From: Spirochaetaceae bacterium
GTDB taxonomy: Bacteria; Spirochaetota; Spirochaetia; DSM-2461
NCBI GenBank assembly: GCA_016342385.1
Contig: JAEINM010000194.1
Location: 1-7,520, forward strand
DNA: 7,520 bases
Reading direction: 5' to 3'
The translations under genes were made by a program, and so were the position numbers. Positions within the stretch are counted from its first letter, which is position 1; each line of letters opens with the position of its first letter. The notes under the pieces were generated by a model, which was not told the origin of the DNA, searched no databases, and worked only from the letters and a program-made list of their open reading frames with translations. This document shows, piece by piece, positions 1 through 7,200 of this stretch.

Positions 1-12
1 TAGGACAGAATT

Positions 13-35
13 GACCACAAGATAATCCTGTGGTC
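13..35. promoter_or_regulatory. Inverted repeat upstream of the sugar importer operon
   Basis: Perfect 7-base arms, GACCACA at 13-19 and TGTGGTC at 29-35, are separated by 9 bases. The right arm ends two bases before the proposed -35 box, which suits an operator or activator site. No T run follows the right arm, so it makes a poor intrinsic terminator, although it could be the remains of one for a gene left of the window. The repeat is seen directly; its function is inferred. Confidence 0.4.
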
Positions 36-37
36 TG

Positions 38-65
38 TTGAATTAATTATCCTTATGTCAATAAT
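38..65 (+). promoter_or_regulatory. Candidate sigma-70-type promoter of the importer operon
   Basis: The -35 box TTGAAT (38-43, 4 of 6 matches to TTGACA) and the -10 box AATAAT (60-65, 5 of 6 matches to TATAAT) are separated by 16 bases. Transcription would begin near 72, giving an AT-rich leader of about 75 bases before the binding-protein gene. TTAACA at 75-80 looks like another -35 box, but no good -10 box lies at the right distance. The call rests on consensus matching only, in an AT-rich stretch where chance matches are common. Confidence 0.4.
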
Positions 66-135
66 AAACAGTTTTTAACAAATAAATGCTGTATGAAGAT
101 TTGAAACCCCCATGGTAATATTCAATAAATTATTT

Positions 136-141
136 AAGGAG
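136..141 (+). promoter_or_regulatory. Shine-Dalgarno that fixes the chvE start at 148
   Basis: AAGGAG ends six bases before the ATG at 148. An in-frame ATG at 112 has no such site and would put 12 unneeded residues ahead of the Lys-Lys signal peptide, so 148 is preferred. Confidence 0.85.
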
Positions 142-147
142 ACTTTG

Positions 148-1254
148 ATGAAAAAAGTTATTACTTTATTGTTGGCAGTTGTATTTGCAACTTCACTGTT
201 CGCAGCTGGACAGCAGGGAACAGCTGACGCTGGTTCTAAAAAATTAGCAGTAGGAATCGTTCTTCCTACAAAAGATGAGCCTAGATGGTTACAGGATGAA
301 GCTAGATTTAAAGATGCTTTAGAAGCAGCTGGATATTCAGTAGAAATCCTCTTCAGCCAGGGTGATTCCGCTAGAGAAAGAGCAAACGTAGAAGCTCTTG
401 TCGCTAAAGGAATTCAGGTTCTTATATTGACTCCGCACGATGGTGATGCAGCAGCGGCAGCAGCTGACTTAGCAGCAGCAGCAGGTGTTAAAGTTATTTC
501 TTATGACAGACTTATTACTAGTACAACAAACGTTGACTACTATGTAACATTTGACAGCTTCTCTGTAGGAAAAGCTTTTGGTCAGTATCTTGTAGATAAC
601 GCAAAAGGTTCAGGTAACAACCTTTATCTTTATGCTGGTGGTTCTTTTGACAACAATGCATTTATCTTCTTTGATGGTGCATGGAGTGTTCTTCAGCCAA
701 AAATCGCTGATGGTACATTTGTAATCAAAAACTCTTCTGAAGCAATTGCTTTACAGGGTAAGAAAGAACTTTCTAGAGAAGAGCTTGGAAAAATTATCGG
801 TCAGGTAACAACTGGTTGGGATTTCAACATAGCTAAGAACCTTGCAGAAGGTCATCTGACAACTGCTACAGCAGCAGATAAAGGTGAAGTATTCATCTGT
901 GCTCCAAATGATGGAACTGTAAGAGCGATTGCTGATGCATTTGGTGCAGACGGCGATGTTACAAAATACTATATCACTGGTCAGGATGCTGAGAAAGCTT
1001 CTGTTCAGTACATCATTGATGGTAAACAGTCTATGACAGTTTTCAAAGATGTTAGAACTCTGACTAGCGACGCTATCAAAGCTGCTGTAACTTACCTTGA
1101 AGGTAAAACTCCTACAGCAACTGGTTCTTATGATAACAAAGCCGGAATGATTCCTGCAATGCAGACTGAAGTTATTACAGTTGATGCAGCAAACGTAAAA
1201 TCTGTTTTAATCGACAGCGGTTACTACTCAGCTAGTGACTTCACTGGTCTCTAA
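148..1254 (+). CDS. chvE: ChvE-type periplasmic monosaccharide-binding protein of an ABC importer
   Basis: This 368-residue protein should bind an aldose or related monosaccharide in the periplasm and deliver it to the ATPase and permease encoded downstream. Residues 1-20 form a Sec signal peptide (Lys-Lys, then a hydrophobic core). The LFAAGQQ end has no lipobox cysteine, so the product is probably soluble. The rest is a two-lobed fold of the type I periplasmic-binding family. ChvE/XylF-type ligand-site motifs appear in order: PTKDEPRW (40-47), YDRLI (119-123), GGSFDNNA (164-171), NDG (254-256), GQDAE (278-282) and FKDVR (299-303). The tail DSGYYSASDF matches the ChvE C-terminus. Length is normal for the family. 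The match is to ChvE as I recall it; no alignment was run. ChvE-group proteins bind several sugars (glucose, galactose, arabinose, xylose and others), so the exact ligand cannot be read here. The hairpin after the gene suggests higher expression than its partners. XylF is the main alternative name. Confidence 0.93.
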   Translation: MKKVITLLLAVVFATSLFAAGQQGTADAGSKKLAVGIVLPTKDEPRWLQDEARFKDALEAAGYSVEILFSQGDSARERANVEALVAKGIQVLILTPHDGDAAAAAADLAAAAGVKVISYDRLITSTTNVDYYVTFDSFSVGKAFGQYLVDNAKGSGNNLYLYAGGSFDNNAFIFFDGAWSVLQPKIADGTFVIKNSSEAIALQGKKELSREELGKIIGQVTTGWDFNIAKNLAEGHLTTATAADKGEVFICAPNDGTVRAIADAFGADGDVTKYYITGQDAEKASVQYIIDGKQSMTVFKDVRTLTSDAIKAAVTYLEGKTPTATGSYDNKAGMIPAMQTEVITVDAANVKSVLIDSGYYSASDFTGL

Positions 1255-1264
1255 GATAGATTCT

Positions 1265-1277
1265 CAAGTTTAACTTG
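1265..1277. repeat. 13-base palindrome with an AGTTNAACT core
   Basis: CAAGTT and AACTTG flank a single T, giving a perfect 6-base palindrome between the chvE stop codon and the intergenic hairpin. The single-base loop cannot fold as RNA without opening to a 4-base stem, so a protein-binding site is possible. The same AGTTNAACT core recurs at 4156-4166 in the other intergenic gap. Low-complexity chance is a real alternative. Confidence 0.25.
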
Positions 1278-1283
1278 TATAAG

Positions 1284-1317
1284 AATAGGGCGATAGTTAG
1301 GTCTGTCGCCCTATTTT
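1284..1317 (+). terminator. Intergenic hairpin between binding-protein and ATPase genes (partial terminator or mRNA stabiliser)
   Basis: A 13-pair stem (1284-1296 with 1303-1315, one U-G pair) encloses a 6-base loop. The run TTTT at 1314-1317, followed by ATA, ends it. The GGGCG/CGCCC core makes it stable. It lies 29 bases after the chvE stop and 41 bases before the next start. In binding-protein-dependent importers such a hairpin typically lets only part of transcription through, or shields the upstream mRNA from 3' decay, so the binding protein outnumbers the membrane complex. The T run is short, so incomplete termination is likely. The structure is seen directly; the regulatory role is inferred. 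Confidence 0.75.
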
Positions 1318-1358
1318 ATACTTTTTCTTGTTAATAGAAAAACAACAAAGGAAATGGG

Positions 1359-2882
1359 ATGAAAGATAGACAAATCCTTGAAATGAAAAGTATATGCAAA
1401 TCGTTTCCGGGAGTAAAAGCACTGGATGATGTTACTTTTAGCGTGAAAGAAGGTGAAATCCATTGTCTGGTAGGTGAAAACGGAGCTGGAAAATCTACTT
1501 TGATGAAAGTTCTGAGTGGAGTTTATCCCTATGGAACTTATGATGGGGACATCATAATAAACGGAAAGGTCCAGGAATTTAAGAGAATCAATGATAGTGA
1601 AGAAAATGGAATAGCCATTATCTACCAGGAACTGGCCTTAGTCCCCGAATTATCAATATATGAAAATATATTTCTTGGACATGAAATTATGAAAAACGGA
1701 ATACTGGATTGGAATGAGACAATCAAGCAAGCCGGTATTATGTTAAATAAAGTCGGATTAGTCATTAATCCGGAAACAAAAATTAAAGAATTAGGTGTTG
1801 GTAAACAGCAGATGGTTGAGATCGCTAAGGCTTTGAGCCGCGATGTTAAAATGCTTATTTTAGACGAACCGACAGCCGCTTTAAACGAAGATGATTGTGA
1901 TAATCTGCTGGAGTTGTTGAAGGAACTCAAGAAACACGGTGTAACTTGTATTATGATCACTCATAAACTCAGTGAGGTTTATCGTGTTGCTGATACAGTA
2001 ACCATCTTGCGTGATGGTAAAACAATTTGTACATTGGATGCCAAAAAAGGTGAAATTACTGAGGATAAACTAATCAAGAACATGGTTGGACGGGAAATTG
2101 AAAATATTTATCCCTCAAGAGATCATAAGATATCCGATGAAGTCGTTCTTGAAGTTAAAAACTGGACAGCCTATGAAAAATCCTCTGAAAAACCAGTTTT
2201 AGATAATATTAATTTAAATGTAAAAAAAGGTGAAATTATTGGTCTCGCCGGCCTTATGGGTGCGGGAAGAACAGAGTTCGCCAGAAGTATATTCGGAAAC
2301 CCAGACAATTACAGACTTTCCGGTGACTTGATGTTAATGAAAAAAAAGATGAATTTTCATCATCCGGGATCTGCCATAAAATCGGGAGTTGCCTATGTTT
2401 CTGAAGACAGAAAAAGAAATGGTCTGATCCTTTTACAGGATGTTAAGCAGAATATCAGTGTAGCCAATCTCGATGAGATCAAAAAAGGAATGGTGATCGA
2501 TGATAATGCCGAAATCAAGGTTGCAGGGGAATACCGTAAATCATTAAGTATCAAAACACCCTCAATTGAACAGAAGGTCAATAAGCTAAGTGGTGGAAAT
2601 CAGCAGAAAGTTCAGCTGGCCAAATGGCTCTTTGTTAAACCTCATGTCCTTATTCTCGATGAGCCTACTCGGGGAATTGATGTCGGTGCAAAATATGAGA
2701 TTTATACTCTTATGAATGAATTAGTCGCTCAGGGGATGTCTATTATTATGATCTCTTCCGAATTGCCTGAAGTTTTAGGTATGAGTGACAGAATATATGT
2801 TGTCTCTGAGGGGCAAATATCCGGGGAAATGCCAATCAGTGAGGCATCCCAAGAAAAAATAATGCATTTAGCAACAAATTAG
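1359..2882 (+). CDS. mmsA: Monosaccharide ABC importer ATPase, duplicated ATP-binding domains (GguA/MmsA type)
   Basis: This 507-residue protein powers sugar import from the cytoplasmic face and carries two ATP-binding domains in one chain, as is usual for RbsA/XylG/GguA ATPases. In domain 1, Walker A is GENGAGKST (39-47), the Q-loop glutamine is Q90, the signature is LGVGKQQ (145-151), Walker B ends LDEPT with D169-E170, and the switch histidine is H202. In domain 2, Walker A is degenerate (GLMGAGRTE, 298-306: Arg-Thr replaces Lys-Ser/Thr), the signature is a good LSGGNQQ (410-416), Walker B has D434-E435, and Ser467 stands where the switch histidine would be. The nucleotide site built on domain 2 Walker A is therefore probably catalytically weak, which is common in the family. 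The start is supported by AAGGA at 1348-1352, six bases before the ATG. The gene follows the hairpin and is tightly linked to the permease gene, which supports assignment to the same transporter. XylG is the closest alternative name. Confidence 0.93.
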   Translation: MKDRQILEMKSICKSFPGVKALDDVTFSVKEGEIHCLVGENGAGKSTLMKVLSGVYPYGTYDGDIIINGKVQEFKRINDSEENGIAIIYQELALVPELSIYENIFLGHEIMKNGILDWNETIKQAGIMLNKVGLVINPETKIKELGVGKQQMVEIAKALSRDVKMLILDEPTAALNEDDCDNLLELLKELKKHGVTCIMITHKLSEVYRVADTVTILRDGKTICTLDAKKGEITEDKLIKNMVGREIENIYPSRDHKISDEVVLEVKNWTAYEKSSEKPVLDNINLNVKKGEIIGLAGLMGAGRTEFARSIFGNPDNYRLSGDLMLMKKKMNFHHPGSAIKSGVAYVSEDRKRNGLILLQDVKQNISVANLDEIKKGMVIDDNAEIKVAGEYRKSLSIKTPSIEQKVNKLSGGNQQKVQLAKWLFVKPHVLILDEPTRGIDVGAKYEIYTLMNELVAQGMSIIMISSELPEVLGMSDRIYVVSEGQISGEMPISEASQEKIMHLATN

Positions 2883-2885
2883 GAG
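2881..2885 (+). promoter_or_regulatory. Permease Shine-Dalgarno overlapping the ATPase stop codon
   Basis: AGGAG begins inside the TAG stop of the ATPase gene and ends six bases before the permease ATG at 2892. This arrangement favours coupled translation of the two membrane-complex subunits. Confidence 0.8.
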
Positions 2886-2891
2886 CATAAA

Positions 2892-4073
2892 ATGGCTTTA
2901 AAAGACTTAGGACCAGAACTGAAAAAACATATTCGTGATTACGGTATGTTAATTGCTCTGGCGGTAATTTTTATTGTATTTGGAATAGCGACTGATGGTA
3001 TTTTTCTATCATCACGAAACATCAGTAACCTTATGAATCAGACCGGTTATATAGCCGTACTCGCTGTGGGTATGACTTTGATCATCGTCATCCGACACAT
3101 TGACCTTTCCGTTGGTTATCTTTCTGGATTTATGGGAGCTGTATCAGCTCTTTTAATGGTTAATTTAAATATGCCTGTTTTTCTTGTAGTTCCACTGGTT
3201 ATGATCTTCGGTGCAACCGCAGGTTTTATAACATCTCTTCCTGTAGCTAAACTGGGAATTCCCGCATTTGTAGCTTCTTTGGCAGGATGGTTGATATATA
3301 GAGGAGCATTACTCCTGGCGACATTGAAAACCGGTACAATTATCATCCCAAATAAATCATTTAATGCTATAGGTAATGGATTTATTCCGGATATTTTTGC
3401 TTCTGAATCATTTTTGCCGGAAAGACACAAATTAACTCTATTTCTGGGATTAATTGCCATGTTATGGGCAATCTACGGATCTGTTAAAGCGAGAAGAAGT
3501 AAGCAGCAATATGGTTTCGAAGTTCTTCCTATGGATTTATTCATACTGAAAAATGTTTTTATTACTGTAATGTTGGTTTTGGTTACATGGACCCTTGCGG
3601 GATATAACGGTATGTCATGGACTGTGGCCATTGTTCTTGTAGTTGTAGCTGTCTATAACTTTATGACAAAAAAGACTGTTATCGGCCGACATATCTATGC
3701 GGTTGGTGGAAATCCGGAAGCTGCTGAACTGAGCGGTATCAGTGTAGAGAAAATCACGATTTTTGTATTCAGTTCCATGGGTATGCTGGCTGGTTTATCA
3801 GGTATGCTATACGCTTCCAGACTTCAGTCAGCTACTATTCAGGCCGGTACTCTGGGTGAACTCGATGCCATTGCCTCAGCTTTTATCGGTGGTGTATCAG
3901 CAGCCGGTGGAGTCGGTAGTGTAGTCGGTTCCCTGATTGGTGCTATAGTATTTGTTTCTCTTACTACCGGTATGAACCTCATGGGTATTGATATCTCTTT
4001 TCAGTACATCGTTCGAGGTCTTATATTAGTTGGTGCTGTAGTCTTTGATGTTGCAACACGAAAAGTAAAGTAG
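2892..4073 (+). CDS. mmsB: Monosaccharide ABC importer permease (GguB/MmsB/XylH type)
   Basis: This 393-residue inner-membrane protein should form the sugar translocation channel, probably as a homodimer, and dock with the preceding ATPase. It is very hydrophobic, with roughly ten to eleven membrane segments starting at about residues 17-35. It belongs to the BPD_transp_2 (RbsC/XylH/LivH-like) permeases: the family motif HIDLSVG lies at 69-75, and the cytoplasmic ATPase-contact loop GRHIYAVGGNPEAAELSG lies at about 265-282. The Gly/Ala-rich IGGVSAAGGVGSVVGSLIG stretch near the C-terminus is typical of the last helices. Its size matches XylH/GguB, which carry extra central helices and are longer than RbsC (about 320). 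A basic linker (KARRSKQQ, near 198-205) separates the two hydrophobic halves. The 9-base gap to the ATPase gene and the shared transcript make it the cognate permease; sugar specificity cannot be read from it. Confidence 0.93.
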   Translation: MALKDLGPELKKHIRDYGMLIALAVIFIVFGIATDGIFLSSRNISNLMNQTGYIAVLAVGMTLIIVIRHIDLSVGYLSGFMGAVSALLMVNLNMPVFLVVPLVMIFGATAGFITSLPVAKLGIPAFVASLAGWLIYRGALLLATLKTGTIIIPNKSFNAIGNGFIPDIFASESFLPERHKLTLFLGLIAMLWAIYGSVKARRSKQQYGFEVLPMDLFILKNVFITVMLVLVTWTLAGYNGMSWTVAIVLVVVAVYNFMTKKTVIGRHIYAVGGNPEAAELSGISVEKITIFVFSSMGMLAGLSGMLYASRLQSATIQAGTLGELDAIASAFIGGVSAAGGVGSVVGSLIGAIVFVSLTTGMNLMGIDISFQYIVRGLILVGAVVFDVATRKVK

Positions 4074-4106
4074 GAAAATAGTTTTTTATATACTCCTTTA
4101 TTTCCT

Positions 4107-4138
4107 GGCCGGTGAGTTTCACCGGCCTTTTTATTTTT
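4107..4138 (+). terminator. Intrinsic terminator of the sugar importer operon
   Basis: A perfect 9-pair GC-rich stem, GGCCGGTGA (4107-4115) with TCACCGGCC (4119-4127), has a 3-base loop (or 8 pairs with a 5-base loop). It is followed by TTTTTATTTTTAT. It lies 33 bases after the permease stop. The opposite strand lacks a T run after the stem, so it should stop only rightward transcription and gives the convergent carboxylase gene no clear terminator. Confidence 0.92.
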
Positions 4139-4154
4139 ATAAAGATAAGTTCTC

Positions 4155-4167
4155 GTAGTTGAACTAC
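4155..4167. repeat. 13-base palindrome in the convergent intergenic gap
   Basis: GTAGTT and AACTAC flank a single G, a perfect 6-base palindrome between the importer terminator and the 3' end of the carboxylase gene. It shares an AGTTNAACT core with the palindrome at 1265-1277. No T run follows on either strand, so it is not a good terminator for the leftward gene. Function is unknown. Confidence 0.25.
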
Positions 4168-4223
4168 AGGATTTTATAGGAATGACCAATGTGCTGTACG
4201 ATCGTGACCGTACCTTACATTAT

Positions 4224-7200
4224 CTATTTATTCATTCCCTCTCTAATCTGCTGAATGACGTAGGACCGCAATTGAGAGACGCTGATTATATCATCGATAG
4301 AGCCCACTTTTGTCGCCCGTTCCACAGAGTGGATCTTGTCAAATCTATCTGCCAGTTCCCGCTGTTTTTCATTGTAGACACTGTTAAAGAGTTCCTGATA
4401 TTCTCTGGGAGTACATTTGCTTTTATTTAGAGCCTTCTGTTTTTCCAGTACCCGTTCATCTGCATAAACTTCTTTTGACACAGTCTTGGGGAATACGACA
4501 GCTGCAGCGGGAGCACCGCCGATTACAGAGGCAAATGATCCTTCCAGTGCAGCAGAACGGATGTTTGGATTGAGTGATTTAGAAAAAACAACATAAGCTC
4601 CTCCATGATATCGTGCAATAACAACGAAAATGATAGGGCCTTTGAAATTTACAATAGCTCTTCCGATTTCTGCTCCATATTCAAGCTGAAGGTTTCTCAA
4701 TGATTCGGGAGAACCATCAAAACCCGAAAGGTTTGCCAGGACAACAAGAGGTAACTGATTTGAAAAAGCATTGATCGCTCGGGCTATCTTTTTGGAAGAT
4801 TGAGGGAATAAAGTCCCTCCCGACCACATTTGTGGACCGTTAAAGGGAATGGATCCTATCCTGTGAATGTTTCTACTCTCAATGCTGACCAGTCCGGCGG
4901 AATATCCTCCAATTCTCGATTCCCAGACAACCGCAGTATCAGCCTGTTCCATGGATCGCCATCTTTCAAGGTGATCTGAATCTTTATCGATAAGAGATAA
5001 CATCACCTGACGAATATCAAAGGGTTTTTTTCTGTCGGGATTCTTTTCAGCACTAAATATATCTCCTATTGTATTAAATCCCTGACTGAGAAAATCTTTA
5101 TAGGGATAGAGGGAAATGTCCCGTTCTTCTGGATCAGTCGATTCTTTTATGGCTGGAAAAGAGGACCCCGGTGAAATATAAGTAAGATTATAGTGATTAA
5201 ATAGAACTTTGTAGGCTTCCGCAATATTGGAAACTCTGACTTGAGCCTGGCCGTTGGGTCCCATAATTTTTTCAGAACCGCCAATATCAAGATTATTATC
5301 TCCCGATACGCTACCTGAAAAATCCAGTGCCTTTTTACCTGTGAGAAGCATAGAGGCATCATCAGTCATGATCAGTAGCCCCTTTGTATGCATGAGCATT
5401 GTTGCCTCGGCATTCCAGTAAGATTGAGCTCCAACATTGATTGCCGGTACTATTATGTTTATCTCTCCGCCTCTTTGTGTAAATTCGATAATTCTTTTTA
5501 GGGTACTGGCGGTCCAATCGAGATTTTCCGTACCACTTTCCATATTGATTTTAGCTCCCGATGAAATGGGAATCCATTCTACAGGAATCCTTTCATTTTC
5601 AGCCAGGTCAAGTGCGGCTATGACATTTCTGCTCTCCGGTTCAGCCAGACTGCCAAGATCTTTTGTCGTATCCGAAAGAATTATGACGCGTCTGATATGG
5701 ACTTTCAGTTCTTCTGAGTAGTTGGAAATTATTCCGAATACAATATTGGAACTGTTTAGGCCGGGAGCTCTTCCTTTAACCGATAGAGTCTTACCTTTCC
5801 GGACATCAAACTCCTCGAAATCACCTTTTGGCATATGACTTAGAATAGGATAACCGGAAAAAGTTATCATTTTAATAAATTCATAGGGGTATATTACATT
5901 TCTCTGTCTTGCTCTAATAACGCTTGAAGTATAACTGTCAAGGGCTTTTAATGGAGATGTCGAGGGTTTTCGACCGCTGACAGAATATTGTTCCTGAGAG
6001 ATATGGGAGAATATCAATTCCAGGTCACGGATGCTCTGTTCGTTCCTTTTTATCCGTCTCGTGTAAAATACAAGGCGCTGAATCCCCAGACCCGAAGCCA
6101 TTTTAACGAATTTATTTTCCAGATATTTCATCTGGGGGAGCCGAAGATTCAGAAGTGACCGGTTGTATATGATAATTCGATTCCACTGAAGCCTGTATTT
6201 ATGTTTAGCCTGGACAGCTCTCATAGCGTAGGCCGCTTCAGTTAAGACCAGTTCAAACTCGATAAGCTGTTTGACTCTACCACTTGTAGACAGGACAATT
6301 TCTGAAACTGAGATGGAGGAATAGGCAAAGAGCCTGGTGTCCTTTTCATTTTCTCTCGATTTGACTTCCAGTAGAATCACCGATTCGCTTTTGTACAATA
6401 TGGATGTATCAAAATCTCTTAGTCTGTAAACATGGAGTTCTCTGAACTGCAAAGGGGAAAATCCTCTCCGAAGAATGGTTTCCATCCATTTCCCTTCCCA
6501 TTCATAGGTCCTAAAGTCATGTATTTTATTTTCCGGATACACGCCTATAGAAATAAACCGGACTTTTCCTCCCATATCATCATTTATCTGTTTGATGAGA
6601 ATATCTCCATTAACATCAGTGGCGTACGTTTTTACAAGAATGATTAATTCCATTTTTTCAGTATCACATTTTTTTATCCACAGTTTAAGAGGTAGTGATT
6701 CCATGTGGTCAATTCCATTAATGACTGTTATCAGGCTGCCAATAGGCTTTTTCTCTTCCTCAAAAGTTATTATTGAAGCATAATTATTCTCAGATATGAG
6801 AATCTGGGAATGTAGAATTTTCCTATCTCTGTTGATATGCTGACCCAGAATCCTCATAGAAAGTCTGATCTGATCATCATTCCCTTCAATAATAAGATCT
6901 ATGAGTTCTTTTATAAGAGAACTATCACAATCGGATATCTCTGCAATTTTTTCTTCAATTACCTCTTCTTTTGTCACATGTATTTTTTTAATAATGTCTC
7001 GTATTTCTGTTTTATGTACATCTATCTTTGGTGTTATAGATATCTTGTTCATTTTGGTATAGAGAAGATGAAGAGCCATATCGACAACTGATGTAGACTG
7101 ACCTATGGAGAGAGAAATAACCTCATTAACAGTTTCTTTAAACTTTTTTTCCATATCCCTGGTCAAAGAGCTGCTATGCAGTCTTATAAGGATCTCCTTG

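Noticed and set aside
112..147. Upstream in-frame ATG that would lengthen the binding protein by 12 residues
   Set aside because: No Shine-Dalgarno precedes it, while AAGGAG sits six bases before the ATG at 148, where a normal signal peptide begins.
1359..2882. Degenerate second ATP site in the ATPase considered as possible gene decay
   Set aside because: Loss of the Walker A lysine and switch histidine in domain 2 is common in RbsA/XylG/GguA-type ATPases, and the frame is intact with normal length.
1622..3460. Leftward open frames opposite the ATPase and permease genes
   Set aside because: They are mirror images of strongly conserved family genes with clear motifs, and have no Shine-Dalgarno sites of their own.
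4107..4127. Hairpin considered as a two-way terminator for both convergent genes
   Set aside because: Only the rightward transcript has a T run after the stem; leftward it is followed by an A/G-rich stretch.
4182..4430. Rightward open frame of 82 codons opposite the 3' end of the carboxylase gene
   Set aside because: It overlaps a well-supported coding region on the other strand, has no ribosome site or recognisable domain, and is of chance length.
5437..7091. Several rightward open frames of 60-95 codons opposite the carboxylase gene
   Set aside because: All are antisense to a continuous conserved frame; their compositions are unlike real proteins and none has a convincing start signal.
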